A stretch of DNA of 64,000 bases from Paenibacillus sp. FSL R5-0490 (lineage in GTDB: Bacteria > Bacillota > Bacilli > Bacillales > Cytobacillaceae). The stretch lies in the NCBI RefSeq assembly GCF_001956215.1, contig NZ_MRTQ01000024.1:1-64000 (forward strand). Direction: 5' to 3'. The notes below the pieces were generated by a model. It searched no databases. It was not told the origin of the DNA and saw nothing but the letters and a program-made list of their open reading frames with translations. Made by a program: the position numbers and the translations under genes. Shown here one piece after another: positions 53,861 through 63,198 of this stretch. Positions within the stretch are counted from its first letter, which is position 1, and each line of letters opens with the position of its first letter.

Positions 53861-53889
53861 AAAATAACACCGGATAACCGGTGTTATTT
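53861..53889. terminator. Terminator of the DAACS symporter gene
   Basis: Perfect 11-bp stem AATAACACCGG/CCGGTGTTATT with a 4-nt loop. The minus-strand side runs into a long T tract. Confidence 0.92.
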
Positions 53890-53894
53890 TGTGA

Positions 53895-55118
53895 TCAGGC
53901 TTTAACAGCCTCTTTTTTTGCTTCTGTTTCCGTGACAATAACTGCACAAGCAGCATCGCCTGTAATATTGACAGCTGTTCTCGTCATATCAAGCAAACGG
54001 TCAATACCGATAATTAAGGCGATACCTTCAACCGGCAGGTTAACGGAGTTAAGAACCATGGCAAGCATAATAAGGCCGACACCCGGCACACCTGCAGTAC
54101 CTACGCTGGCAAGCACCGCGGTAAGAACAACGGTGATAAGCTGGGTGAGTGATAAATCCACATTGAATACCTGTGCGATAAATATAGTGGCAACACCCTG
54201 CATGATGGCTGTCCCATCCATGTTGATCGTTGCACCAAGCGGCTGAACAAAGCTGCTGATTGATTCAGGAACTTTCAGATTCTTTTGAGCAGTATTCATG
54301 GAAATCGGCAACGTTGCATTACTGCTTGAAGTACTGAACGCAACTCCCATTGCCGGTGCAAAGCCTTTAAAGAACCAAATCGGGTTTTTCTTTGCAAGTA
54401 AAGCAATGGAACCTCCATAGGTTAAGATCGCGTGTATAAATAACGCGAGAAGGACAACAATCATATAAAGTCCCATGGCTTTAATGGCACTTAGACCTTG
54501 GCTGCCGACAGCTGAAACGATAAGTCCGAATGTTCCATATGGCGCAAATTTCATAACCAGATTAACAAGATACATCATTATGTCATTGCCCTGTTCAATC
54601 AGGTTTAAAATGCCTTTTGTTTTATTGCCAAGCATCGTTAAGGCAAATCCGACGAAAATGGAAAAAGTAATAATCTGAAGCATGTTTCCTTCTGTGAAGG
54701 CTTTTACAGGATTGGTCGGAATAATATTTAATAGGGTGTCAGAGACAGGCGGAGCTTCTTCAGATTCATACTCCACGTTTGTTACGTCAAATTCCCCAAC
54801 ATTTCCCGGCTGGAAGACATATGCCAAAGCGAGTCCGATAATAATCGCTATACTTGTAGTAACTAAAAAGTAGGATATCGTTTTTACACCGATTCTTCCT
54901 AATTTCTTTGGATCACCAAGTCCTGCAGTACCGAGGGTGATGGAAAAGAATACGATCGGGACAACCAGCATGTTAATCAGATTTAAAAAGATTTTTCCAA
55001 GCGGTGTAAACAAAAACTTGTCAAGCTCAGGGAATATTCCAGGCGCAAACAAATTAATCAGCAGGCCTGTAATTCCCCCTGCAATCAAAGCAATAATAAT
55101 TTTAGTAGATAATTTCAT
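53895..55118 (-). CDS. Dicarboxylate/amino acid:cation symporter (DAACS family)
   Basis: Protein of 407 residues with the glutamate/aspartate transporter fold: serine-rich FSTSSSNATLPISM (hairpin HP1), NMDGTAIMQG in the substrate/Na site, and DRLLDMTRTAVNITGDA near the end. Similar Bacillus proteins (GltP/GltT/DctP) take up glutamate, aspartate or C4-dicarboxylates with H+ or Na+. I choose ATG 55118, after GGAGGAACGCGT; upstream in-frame residues are leader. A c-di-AMP riboswitch and terminator lie in its 5' leader. Confidence 0.9.
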   Translation of the reverse strand: MKLSTKIIIALIAGGITGLLINLFAPGIFPELDKFLFTPLGKIFLNLINMLVVPIVFFSITLGTAGLGDPKKLGRIGVKTISYFLVTTSIAIIIGLALAYVFQPGNVGEFDVTNVEYESEEAPPVSDTLLNIIPTNPVKAFTEGNMLQIITFSIFVGFALTMLGNKTKGILNLIEQGNDIMMYLVNLVMKFAPYGTFGLIVSAVGSQGLSAIKAMGLYMIVVLLALFIHAILTYGGSIALLAKKNPIWFFKGFAPAMGVAFSTSSSNATLPISMNTAQKNLKVPESISSFVQPLGATINMDGTAIMQGVATIFIAQVFNVDLSLTQLITVVLTAVLASVGTAGVPGVGLIMLAMVLNSVNLPVEGIALIIGIDRLLDMTRTAVNITGDAACAVIVTETEAKKEAVKA

Positions 55119-55227
55119 ACGCGTTCCTCCAATGAATGATGTAAAAAAATGTAAAATACAGACACAAAAAATAATGTCCTTCCCTATATTACCCCCAAAA
55201 AACATAAATCTAACTTAAAAAAGGCAA

Positions 55228-55256
55228 CAAAAAAACACAGAGGTATAACCACTGTG
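55228..55256 (-). terminator. Riboswitch-controlled terminator of the symporter leader
   Basis: CACAGTGG pairs with CCTCTGTG (one mismatch) before seven T residues on the minus strand. Its 5' arm also pairs upstream (CACTG ... CAGTG), offering an alternative anti-terminator. Confidence 0.8.
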
Positions 55257-55267
55257 CATTTATGCAG

Positions 55268-55400
55268 TGTTTGCCTCTCAACACGCTTACGAGGTTAGCT
55301 GTCGGGTTCGGGTTTTGAGAGTACCCTACCTATAAAAGGATTCACCCCAGGTACTTTATAAAAAGTACAATTGGTTCCCCCGCTCAATAAAGATTAAGCG
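55268..55400 (-). promoter_or_regulatory. ydaO/yuaA-type c-di-AMP riboswitch upstream of the DAACS symporter
   Basis: The minus strand shows the conserved aptamer blocks in order: GAGCGGGGGAACCAA, CCTGGGGTGAATC, a GGGTACTCTCAA junction, CCCGACAGCTAACC, CGTAAGCG and GAGAGG. A second copy precedes ktrC at 60714. In this class c-di-AMP binding favours the downstream terminator, so high c-di-AMP should reduce symporter expression. It accounts for most of the 395-bp gap 55119-55513. Confidence 0.9.
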
Positions 55401-55423
55401 AAAATAATTTATGTTTTTTTAAT

Positions 55424-55453
55424 ATAATAACAAAATAGTATGAAATTTGTAAA
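55424..55453 (-). promoter_or_regulatory. Sigma-A promoter of the riboswitch-symporter transcript
   Basis: On the minus strand TTTACA (55453-55448) and TATTAT (55429-55424) are 18 bases apart, about 25 bases before the aptamer. Confidence 0.55.
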
Positions 55454-55513
55454 CATCCTTTTAATTATTTGTTATTTCCAATAATATATTATTCAAACAA
55501 TAATATTAAGGTA

Positions 55514-55699
55514 TTAGAAATTAAGCCAGTTGAAAATAGGATGTCTATTTTTGTCCTTGACTTTCAGTCCCTTCTTATTCAGCTTGTCTTCATGTTCGGC
55601 AAGCCACTTTTTCAACTCCACTTTATCCTTGCATTGCGTATAATAAGTCTCGCCGTTTTTTCCAGTGGCACTCACAACATATCTGCATGTATTTCCCAT
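55514..55699 (-). CDS. Small basic protein (61 residues), unrecognised
   Basis: Peptide with a beta-strand pattern (CRYVVSATGKNGETYYTQ) followed by a charged helix (KVELKKWLAEHEDKL) and a basic tail. It has two cysteines. AAAGGGTG precedes the ATG on the minus strand. It looks like a genuine small gene but matches no family I can name. Confidence 0.65.
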   Translation of the reverse strand: MGNTCRYVVSATGKNGETYYTQCKDKVELKKWLAEHEDKLNKKGLKVKDKNRHPIFNWLNF

Positions 55700-55805
55700 A
55701 ATGCACCCTTTTCAAAGTAATTTCTTTTTGAATTATAACAAGATATCTGGCAATGTCCACTATATTTTTAAAGAAAATAGATATATGCATTATGGGAAAA
55801 CAAAC

Positions 55806-56330
55806 CTATTTTCGCAAAACTGTAATAAAACCGTCCAGAATATCGTGACTCTTAGTAAATCCTTTACTTACATAAAATTCAAGGGCCTCTGTATTACCAT
55901 TTGATACATAAATAAAATAGTCTTCCACATCTTTAAATTGACCTAACCATTCCATCGACATGTTAAAAAGCACTGACCCGATTCCGTATTGCCGGTAGCC
56001 ATCTTTAATAAAGAATTGTGATAAGCAGCCAACATTGTCTTTCTCAACTGAAGATAAATCAAAAAAAGTGGCGAAATCATTCGAGTAGGCTTCCTTAGGA
56101 GAAACATTGGAATAGACATAGCCCACGACTTCTTCATCGTCCTTAACAATTACAATATAATTATGTATAGCAGATTTTACGGATGGAACCATTCTTGTTT
56201 CAAAGTTCATGCTGTCAAATCGCTCAGGTGTTATATGTGCCTTTGATTTCTGAAAAGCCATCAGCTCATTGCATAAATCCCGGCATAGGCTGATTTCGTC
56301 TTCTTTTACCACTTCATAGTTTAGATTCAT
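55806..56330 (-). CDS. GNAT N-acetyltransferase
   Basis: Protein of 174 residues with the GNAT acetyl-CoA loop CLSQFFIKDGYRQYGIGSVL and C-terminal NTEALEFYVSKGF. The N-terminal half is acidic and helical. AGGGGTGAATT precedes ATG 56330 on the minus strand. It is divergent from another GNAT gene at 56450. The substrate is unknown. Confidence 0.8.
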   Translation of the reverse strand: MNLNYEVVKEDEISLCRDLCNELMAFQKSKAHITPERFDSMNFETRMVPSVKSAIHNYIVIVKDDEEVVGYVYSNVSPKEAYSNDFATFFDLSSVEKDNVGCLSQFFIKDGYRQYGIGSVLFNMSMEWLGQFKDVEDYFIYVSNGNTEALEFYVSKGFTKSHDILDGFITVLRK

Positions 56331-56449
56331 ACCAATTCACCCCTTTAGCTAACATTTTATATTGGAAGGGACTCATTCGTCCAAAAAAGAGGGGATTTTT
56401 TTTCGATAGAGAATTAGTTTTTAAAACTAATATAAAAAGAGGCACGATC

Positions 56450-56899
56450 ATGATTAAGGAAATAAATATTAAGGACCGAAAAGCGGCTGAGCAGGTTCTA
56501 AGCGTACAGCTTTCCGCGTACAAAATTGAGGCTGAAATCATTGGTTATCCTGATTTACCGCCTTTGAAGGATTCGGCGGACGATTTGCGAACAACCGGAG
56601 AGACCTTCTTTGGGTACTTTACTGGAGAAAAATTATGCGGTGCGATTTCCTTTAAAGAGAAGAATGATGTTTTAGATATTCACAGACTGATTGTGCATCC
56701 TGAACATTTTAGGAAGGGGATTGCACAAAAGCTGCTGAATTACATTGGGCGGAGGCCGATCATAAAAAAAATGATTGTCACAACCGGTTCCAGGAATACT
56801 CCAGCTGTCGCATTTTATCTGAAAAATGGATTTAAAGAGGTAGAAATGATCAAAATAAACGATTTACTCACAATTACTGCTTTTGAGAAATTATTATAA
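56450..56899 (+). CDS. GNAT N-acetyltransferase
   Basis: Protein of 149 residues with [20 protein letters not shown] as the acetyl-CoA-binding region and [17 protein letters not shown] near the end. A hydrophobic [18 protein letters not shown] segment resembles the YhdJ-like group. It is followed after 31 bp by a DinB gene with its own ribosome-binding site. The substrate is unknown. Confidence 0.82.
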   Translation: MIKEINIKDRKAAEQVLSVQLSAYKIEAEIIGYPDLPPLKDSADDLRTTGETFFGYFTGEKLCGAISFKEKNDVLDIHRLIVHPEHFRKGIAQKLLNYIGRRPIIKKMIVTTGSRNTPAVAFYLKNGFKEVEMIKINDLLTITAFEKLL

Positions 56900-56930
56900 G
56901 AAACCCGTGAAGGTGGAAAGGAGCGGCAAT

Positions 56931-57455
56931 ATGAATTTTAACTTAAGAGAAGCTATTGAGATTCTTGAACGTACACCTGATACGCTGGATGCCTTACTAA
57001 GAGGTTTATCTTCAGAATGGCTCAATGGCAATGAAGGGGAAGGGACGTGGAATGCAGCCGAAGTGGTTGATCATTTGATTGATGGCGAGGAGAAAAATTG
57101 GATTCCGCGACTGACATTTATTTTGCAGGAAGGGAAAAGCAAGCCATTTCCTCCATTTGACCGTTTTGCTCATTTAAGTTTGTCAGGGGATCTGCCATTT
57201 GAAGAAAAGCTTAAAATCTTTAAGACCCTTAGAATGAAAAATTTGGCTTCGCTGAGAGGTATGCCTGATCTGGAAACTCATTTCGAAAAGAAAGGCCTTC
57301 ATCCGGCATTTGGTCCAGTAAGAGTCAGGGAATTGATTTCCACTTGGGCTGTGCATGATCTTACGCATATTTCACAGATTTCAAGAGTATTGGCAAATAG
57401 GTACAGGACAGATGTTGGTCCTTGGATTGAATATTTGGGCATATTAAAAAAGTAA
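56931..57455 (+). CDS. DinB-like four-helix protein
   Basis: Protein of 174 residues of the DinB_2 group: [14 protein letters not shown] and [16 protein letters not shown] hold the histidines expected to bind a metal. It resembles the BstA/YfiT-like thiol-transferase fold. ATG 56931 follows GGAAAGGAGCGG; the earlier in-frame start overlaps the GNAT gene. Confidence 0.8.
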   Translation: MNFNLREAIEILERTPDTLDALLRGLSSEWLNGNEGEGTWNAAEVVDHLIDGEEKNWIPRLTFILQEGKSKPFPPFDRFAHLSLSGDLPFEEKLKIFKTLRMKNLASLRGMPDLETHFEKKGLHPAFGPVRVRELISTWAVHDLTHISQISRVLANRYRTDVGPWIEYLGILKK

Positions 57456-57605
57456 GCACTTTAAAAAATTGTTAAGTATTGTAAAACAGTATAATTTTGG
57501 GACCAATACATCATGCCCTGGCCGAAGGTGTTCATTTATACTAGGTGTTGATTGTGACTTTTCTGATTATTCGAAGTCCTTTCAAAACATTATGGAGGCG
57601 AATGA

Positions 57606-58769
57606 ATGCTGAATCGTAAGAGAAAAGGTCTGCTGTTATCGCTGATTCTATTTGCTGCCATTCTCATTGTAATGCAGCCCATACAAGATTCAATAACAAA
57701 GGCAGCTGCTGGAGATGGGTCCTGGTCATCACCTTATTCGGTTTCTCAGGGAATCAATGCTCAGAATAACTCATCCAAAACTGTTCAAGGCTATGTGGTT
57801 GGACAGCCGACTGCAACAAATACGGTGATCACCAGCGGGTTTCCAAATGACTATGCTTTAGCGCTGGCGGATAGTCCATCAGAGACCAGCTTGGCTAAGA
57901 TGATTTATGTTCAAATTCCATCCTCCTTTCGCTCAAGCTATGGTTTGAAATCGAATCCATCTCTGATGGGAAAGAAAATGAAAGTAACGGGAGCGCTGAC
58001 TGCTTATTTTTCTCATCCGGGGCTTAAGGATGGTACTGCTTTTGAACTGGATGGCGGCGGAGCAATCGACCCGGAACCCGGACCTGGAGGGTATTATGAT
58101 GCTGCAAATGGAAAAACAGGTGAGTCTTTAAAATCTGCTCTTCATAACATCATTGATGACCATAATGAAATTTCCTATTCCAATGTATGGGAAGCTCTTC
58201 GTGAAACAGACGAAGACCCGGCTAATCCGAATAACGTCATACTCTTATATACCGGGCGTTCACAGGGCAAACTCACCAATGGATCTGGAGTCAATGATTG
58301 GAACAGGGAACATGTGTGGGCTAAATCGCACGGGGACTTTGGCACAGCGATGGGGGCGGGAACTGACCTTCATCATTTGCGGCCAACAGATGCTTCTGTA
58401 AATAGTTCGAGAGGAAATCTCGACTTTGATAATGGGGGATCCCAGCACTCTGAAGCACTTGGAAATTACTATGACTCAGATTCCTGGGAACCAAGGGATG
58501 CCGTAAAAGGCGATGTAGCCCGGATGCTGTTTTATATGGCTGTCCGCTATGAAGGAGACAGCGGAGAAGTGGATCTGGAGCTGAACAATGCAGTCAACAA
58601 CGGTTCTGCTCCTTATCATGGCAAAATGTCTGTCCTGCTCGAGTGGCATAAGGAAGATCCGGTCGATGATAAAGAACGGAGAAGAAACGAAATCATCTAC
58701 TCTGATTACCAGCATAATCGCAATCCGTTTATCGATCATCCTGAGTGGGCATCTGCGATTTGGGAATAA
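57606..58769 (+). CDS. Secreted endonuclease I-family nuclease with N-terminal OB-like domain
   Basis: Protein of 387 residues. A signal peptide (basic KRKGLLLSL, hydrophobic core, cleavage near residue 33) is followed by an OB-fold-like domain (about residues 40-150; VQGYVVGQPT) of the DUF6359 kind. An endonuclease I domain (about 165-385) has NREHVWAKSHG, DLHHLRPTD and SSRGNLDFD catalytic/metal motifs. It likely degrades extracellular nucleic acid for phosphate or nucleotide supply. GGAGG precedes ATG 57606. Confidence 0.88.
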   Translation: MLNRKRKGLLLSLILFAAILIVMQPIQDSITKAAAGDGSWSSPYSVSQGINAQNNSSKTVQGYVVGQPTATNTVITSGFPNDYALALADSPSETSLAKMIYVQIPSSFRSSYGLKSNPSLMGKKMKVTGALTAYFSHPGLKDGTAFELDGGGAIDPEPGPGGYYDAANGKTGESLKSALHNIIDDHNEISYSNVWEALRETDEDPANPNNVILLYTGRSQGKLTNGSGVNDWNREHVWAKSHGDFGTAMGAGTDLHHLRPTDASVNSSRGNLDFDNGGSQHSEALGNYYDSDSWEPRDAVKGDVARMLFYMAVRYEGDSGEVDLELNNAVNNGSAPYHGKMSVLLEWHKEDPVDDKERRRNEIIYSDYQHNRNPFIDHPEWASAIWE

Positions 58770-58829
58770 GGCACTATCCGTTTTAAGAAACAATTCAGTT
58801 AAGATAATTCATAGAGAAATTACACACAA

Positions 58830-58866
58830 AAAGCTCAGAGTATGTGACTCTGAGCTTTATTTTTTG
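58830..58866. terminator. Bidirectional intrinsic terminator
   Basis: Perfect 12-bp stem AAAGCTCAGAGT/ACTCTGAGCTTT, with T tracts on both sides. Confidence 0.92.
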
Positions 58867-58909
58867 TATGTGGCCTAATCCGATAAAGAACCCAATTAAT
58901 GCTTAATAA

Positions 58910-59761
58910 TTACTCGTTTTTAACGATTTCTTCCCAGTAATCCCAGGCTTCAAGGTATTCCTGGAAATCACATGGATGATGCTTTATACAAGTTGCCATT
59001 CTAAGATATAAACCAACTAGTGCCTCTTCATATAAAACAGAAAGATTCATATCACTTTTAGATTTCAAAAAGGCTGCTGCACTAAGGAGGGTTTCTTTCG
59101 TTAGTTCCTCTGGGGATGAACAAAAAGCATAAATTAAATCATATAAAGGCTCGCCAATAACAGGCGTCGGGTCAATTACACCACTTAATTGTCCATTACG
59201 AAAAATAAAATTATGTACTCCGCAATCCCCGTGCAGTAAAAATGCCTCTTTGCCTTTGCTGTTTTTTTCAGCAAGCTCCAGTACGAGATTATAATGACGA
59301 TTATCTAATCGTGAATGAAGGATTTTATTTGCTTCATTGATGTTATCAAGTATAAAACTATGCCAAGACTTCGATGGCTGATCCGCCCAGCCCCAGCCAT
59401 TAATGCTGTCAACGGGTTTGTAATGATTTAAAAGCCCTTGCACCAGTGTTTGGAGGGTTTCTTTTTTGTTTTTTCTAACATAATTGGCAGTGCCTTCAAT
59501 GAAGGAATAAACGATGTACTCGTATAATGGATCAACGAATAAGAGTTTCGGCAATAAATCAGTCTTCTTGTAATCATTAAGGAAATTTGCCTCTGATTTA
59601 ATAATTTGTGGTTCATTTTTCTTAATGACATACTTCATTTCCTCAAAATGCAGAAGGTACAATTCACTAACCGTACCCCCATTTAATTTTTCATGATAAG
59701 TTGGCTTTGAAGGTAAAATGTTATTGTTCATTAGCTGATGTATTATTTCTTGTATATTCAT
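58910..59761 (-). CDS. APH-type phosphotransferase
   Basis: Protein of 283 residues with a small kinase-like fold: an ATP-site strand YVIKKNEPQ, Brenner motif HGDCGVHNFIF and IDPTPVIGEPLYDLIY. These are catalytic features of aminoglycoside/choline-type kinases. Resistance is not implied; many chromosomal members act on small metabolites. The start ATG 59761 has an AGGGGGAGAA site upstream on the minus strand. It is convergent with the nuclease gene. Confidence 0.82.
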   Translation of the reverse strand: MNIQEIIHQLMNNNILPSKPTYHEKLNGGTVSELYLLHFEEMKYVIKKNEPQIIKSEANFLNDYKKTDLLPKLLFVDPLYEYIVYSFIEGTANYVRKNKKETLQTLVQGLLNHYKPVDSINGWGWADQPSKSWHSFILDNINEANKILHSRLDNRHYNLVLELAEKNSKGKEAFLLHGDCGVHNFIFRNGQLSGVIDPTPVIGEPLYDLIYAFCSSPEELTKETLLSAAAFLKSKSDMNLSVLYEEALVGLYLRMATCIKHHPCDFQEYLEAWDYWEEIVKNE

Positions 59762-59992
59762 ATTTCTCCCCCTATCTATGACGCTTTCTTCTGCTTCTCT
59801 TTATATTTTAATATAATTTACCAAGTTTCTAGCTGAATTTTCAAAATAATTGAGTATAAAACGTTTGCGATTTCTTACTCGATCTCTAATGTGCAAACAG
59901 GGCAGGATTCTTGAAGAAGGTATTTGTAATAGAAAATTGAATAATTACTTACATATACAGTGAGTTAATTTTAATATAAAGGAGAATTTAAA

Positions 59993-60493
59993 TTGAGCGA
60001 ACTTAAACTAATAAAGACTTACAAAAACGAGCTTCAAAAATACTCTTTAGAACAGCTAAGTTATAAATCTGAAGAAACGGTCTGGTCAATTGGGCAAATG
60101 TATGACCATTTAATCCTTGTTGCCCATGAGTACCTGGATAATATGGAAAAATGCTCCAAATTATATGATGAACAGCCCCTTGGGAAAACTGAGTTTGGTT
60201 TGCATTTATTTAAGATAGGAGGGTTTCCTCCAATAAAAATAAAATTACCGGCTGAACTAAATGCTCCACCTAATAATTCAGATAGCAAGGAGGATCTTAT
60301 CAGCAGAATGGATCAAGTAATTCTAAGGCTAAGTCAATGGGAATCGAAAGTGGATAATATAAACCCAAAATATAAAGTAGAGCATGGGGGATTCGGATGG
60401 CTGAATGCAAGGGAATGGTATGATTTAGTTGGTATGCATTTTCGTCATCACTTGCGCCAAAAAGCTGAGTTAGAACAAAGGCTTGTTAAATGA
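59993..60493 (+). CDS. DinB-like protein
   Basis: Protein of 166 residues with WSIGQMYDHLILVAHEYLDN and YDLVGMHFRHHLRQK, whose histidines match the DinB_2 metal site. It is the third DinB-type gene in this window. The start is TTG 59993, with AAGGAGAA upstream. No neighbour indicates the substrate. Confidence 0.78.
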   Translation: MSELKLIKTYKNELQKYSLEQLSYKSEETVWSIGQMYDHLILVAHEYLDNMEKCSKLYDEQPLGKTEFGLHLFKIGGFPPIKIKLPAELNAPPNNSDSKEDLISRMDQVILRLSQWESKVDNINPKYKVEHGGFGWLNAREWYDLVGMHFRHHLRQKAELEQRLVK

Positions 60494-60644
60494 CGGGTGT
60501 GTATGTTGAGGGTAGGATAGTTCTGGCTGGCCTGTTTCCTTATTCAAGTAAGAGGTGCGTTTGTTCCACCAAGGAATGACCAAAAGGACCTTATGAGGAG
60601 GTCTTTTTCTTTTGTTCAAGAATTTAAAGCTTTATAAAAAAAGA

Positions 60645-60673
60645 TTGACAAGAGATGAACATGGGAGTAATTT
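60645..60673 (+). promoter_or_regulatory. Sigma-A promoter of the ktrCD leader
   Basis: TTGACA at 60645-60650 and TAATTT at 60668-60673 are separated by 17 bases, about 40 bases before the riboswitch aptamer. Confidence 0.6.
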
Positions 60674-60713
60674 ATATTTATTAATTTCATAGTAAACCTT
60701 TTTGCTGAATCAT

Positions 60714-60842
60714 TTGAGCGGGGGAACCAATTTTGATAAACCTTGTTTATCTTGGGGTGAATCTTAGCATATTAAGGCTAAGAAGGGATACTCTCAATCC
60801 CTAATCCGACAGCTAACTCCGTAAGCCAAATCGAGAGAAGGG
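60714..60842 (+). promoter_or_regulatory. ydaO/yuaA-type c-di-AMP riboswitch upstream of ktrC
   Basis: Conserved blocks are in order: GAGCGGGGGAACCAA, CTTGGGGTGAATC, GGGATACTCTCAATCC, CCGACAGCTAACTCCGTAAG and GAGAG. With its terminator it fills most of the 427-bp gap 60494-60920. It is expected to switch ktrCD off when c-di-AMP is high, as known for ktrAB leaders in B. subtilis. Confidence 0.93.
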
Positions 60843-60859
60843 TTAATGGAAACCATTGG

Positions 60860-60886
60860 CCATTCTTTATTAAGAGTGGTTTTTTT
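60860..60886 (+). terminator. Riboswitch-controlled terminator of the ktrC leader
   Basis: Perfect 8-bp stem CCATTCTT/AAGAGTGG (one G-U) with a 4-nt loop, followed by seven T residues, 35 bases before ktrC. Confidence 0.88.
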
Positions 60887-60920
60887 GTGTTCATTTTTTA
60901 AAAAGAAGGGAAATTCTTCA

Positions 60921-61577
60921 ATGAAAAAACAGTATGCTGTATTTGGTTTAGGCCGCTTTGGCGGCAGTCTTGTAAAGGAATTTCATGAATTAGGTGTGGA
61001 AGTGCTTGCGATTGATGTGGATCAGGAGAAAGTGAATCAATACGCTCAGTTTGTGACATACGCCGTTCAAATCAATGGGATTGATGAAGCTGCCATTAAA
61101 CAGACGGGAATTAAGAATATTGATCATGCATTTGTTTCATTTGGTGAAAACATCGAGTCCAGCATATTGACATCATTGCTCTTAAAAGAATTGGGAATTC
61201 CAAAGGTGTGGGCGAAGGCACATAATGAATATCATGCCAGAGTGCTCGAAAAAATTGGCGTTGATCGTGTAATTCATCCGGAGCGGGATATGGCAAAGCG
61301 GATTGCCCACCATATTGTTTCAGAGAAGATGATTGATTATATTGAGCTGTCTGAAGATTATAGTATGGTGGAGATTGTGGCGACTAATAAAATTGCCAAC
61401 AAATCTCTATCAGAGTTGAATATACGGGCTAAGTATGGCTGTAATATCGTGGGGATTCAGCGCGGGAAGGAAATAATCGTTACTCCGCCGGCTGAAGAGG
61501 TCATTTTAAAGGGAGACGTCCTGATTGTAATGGGACATAATAAAGGGATTGGCAGGTTTGAGAGGCATGGAGTATAA
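60921..61577 (+). CDS. ktrC: Ktr potassium uptake system, RCK regulatory subunit
   Basis: Cytosolic protein of 218 residues: RCK_N Rossmann domain with GLGRFGG (residues 9-15) and the ID-V acidic end of strand 2, and an RCK_C domain (about 135-215) of the type known to bind c-di-AMP. It gates the membrane subunit encoded next. ATG 60921 has AGAAGGG upstream. Transcription is also riboswitch-controlled, so the same ligand likely acts on mRNA and protein. KtrA versus KtrC naming is uncertain. Confidence 0.92.
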   Translation: MKKQYAVFGLGRFGGSLVKEFHELGVEVLAIDVDQEKVNQYAQFVTYAVQINGIDEAAIKQTGIKNIDHAFVSFGENIESSILTSLLLKELGIPKVWAKAHNEYHARVLEKIGVDRVIHPERDMAKRIAHHIVSEKMIDYIELSEDYSMVEIVATNKIANKSLSELNIRAKYGCNIVGIQRGKEIIVTPPAEEVILKGDVLIVMGHNKGIGRFERHGV

Positions 61578-61616
61578 GCCTTCCTAAAAAATACCAATAC
61601 AAGGGGTTAGCCTTAG

Positions 61617-62987
61617 ATGTATAAGGAGCATAAAAGAATGAGGAGAATGGGACGATCCTATAAGTGGATAAAAATGAATCCGGCACAAATGCTTTCGGTC
61701 GGTTTCTTAATCTTAATTGGTGTAGGCACACTGCTGCTGATGCTGCCTTTTGCTACGAAAGACAGACATCATTTGTCGTTTATCGATGCCCTTTTTGAGG
61801 CGACTTCTGCTGTTTGTGTAACAGGTCTCGTGGTAGTGGATACCCAAACAACATTTACTGTTTTTGGCCAAATTGTATTGATGGTACTCATACAGATTGG
61901 CGGCCTTGGATTTATGACATTTGGAGTTCTCATTGCTATCATGCTTGGAAAGAACATTGGGTTGAAAGGAAGGCTGATGATCCAGGAATCTTTAAATCAG
62001 CTTTCGATTGAAGGGATGGTCAGGCTGGTTAAATTCGTTGTCGGCTTTACTTTAATTGCTGAAACGATCGGTGCTTTGATACTGGCCATACGCTGGTTGT
62101 CCGATTTTGGATTTCCCCGCGCGTTGTATTATGGCATTTTCCATTCGGTTTCTGCGTTTAATAATGCCGGGTTCGATATAATGGGCCAATTCAGGAGCGT
62201 GACTGAATATGCCGGAGATTTTACGGTCATTATGACGCTCAGCACTCTGCTGATAATCGGGGGAATTGGCTATTTTGTTGTACTTGATGTGAAAAGAACC
62301 AGGAGCTTTAAGAAACTCTCTTTGCATACAAAATTGGTCCTTTTGATGACTCTGGTTCTAAATTTTCTGGGGACAGTGTTTATCTTTGCGCTGGAATTTG
62401 ATAACCCCGGGACACTTGCCAATTTGCCTTTAAAAGATAAACTGCTGGGAGCATACTTTCATGGTGTAGTACCGAGAACCGCTGGCTTTAATTCTTTGAA
62501 TACTGGTGAATTAACACTGGGTTCACAGCTCGTAACAATGCTGCTCATGTTCATTGGAGGGGGATCCGGCGGTACTGCAGGAGGCATTAAAGTCACTACA
62601 TTTGTCTTGATTTTTCTTGCAGTCCGGGCGCTGATAAAGGAGGAAGATGAAGTAAGCCTGATGGGGAGGCGAATTCCGAAGGATCTAATTGTCAGGGCCT
62701 TTACGATAACCGTCTATTCAATAGGATTTATTTTCTTTATCTTATTTATTTTATCCATAACTGAAAATGCTCCTTTAAACGTCCTTTTATTCGAAGTAAT
62801 CTCCGCCTTTGGCACTGTAGGCATGTCGATGGGGCTGACACCTGAATTAAGTGCAACAGGAAAAGGAATAATTGCATTTATGATGTTTGCAGGAAGAGTA
62901 GGGCCTATCACAATCGCTTTTGCACTTGCCCGAAGAAAAGGAAAGGCCAAATATAAATTTGCAGAAGAGAAAATTATGATTGGCTAG
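61617..62987 (+). CDS. ktrD: Ktr potassium uptake system, channel-like membrane subunit
   Basis: Protein of 456 residues of the TrkH/KtrB superfamily with four repeated M-P-M units. Pore-loop segments are TSAVCVTGLVVVD, SVSAFNNAGFDI, VVPRTAGFNSL and SAFGTVGMSMGL, each centred on the selectivity-filter glycine. It takes up K+, probably driven by Na+ or membrane potential, as a dimer on a KtrC ring. It follows ktrC by 39 bp. ATG 61617 is used; ATG 61638 has a competing AAGGAG. Confidence 0.92.
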   Translation: MYKEHKRMRRMGRSYKWIKMNPAQMLSVGFLILIGVGTLLLMLPFATKDRHHLSFIDALFEATSAVCVTGLVVVDTQTTFTVFGQIVLMVLIQIGGLGFMTFGVLIAIMLGKNIGLKGRLMIQESLNQLSIEGMVRLVKFVVGFTLIAETIGALILAIRWLSDFGFPRALYYGIFHSVSAFNNAGFDIMGQFRSVTEYAGDFTVIMTLSTLLIIGGIGYFVVLDVKRTRSFKKLSLHTKLVLLMTLVLNFLGTVFIFALEFDNPGTLANLPLKDKLLGAYFHGVVPRTAGFNSLNTGELTLGSQLVTMLLMFIGGGSGGTAGGIKVTTFVLIFLAVRALIKEEDEVSLMGRRIPKDLIVRAFTITVYSIGFIFFILFILSITENAPLNVLLFEVISAFGTVGMSMGLTPELSATGKGIIAFMMFAGRVGPITIAFALARRKGKAKYKFAEEKIMIG

Positions 62988-62991
62988 TGCG

Positions 62992-63023
62992 GGGTAGAGT
63001 GTGACACTCTATCCTGTTTTTTT
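62992..63023 (+). terminator. Intrinsic terminator of ktrCD
   Basis: GGGTAGAGTG pairs with CACTCTATCC around a 3-nt loop, followed by seven T residues. Confidence 0.9.
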
Positions 63024-63198
63024 ATAGAGCCGAAAAAGCGAGCGGCGGGAAGAAAATGGTCCCCCTGCTAGTGCGAATACCAAATTCCAACTATCTAAAT
63101 TGATTTCAGTTCCTTCTATAATAATAGTATAATAAAATACATATATTTCTATTTTTCGGCCGATGGGTATTTTCAGTGAGTCATACAGGGGGAAGAGA

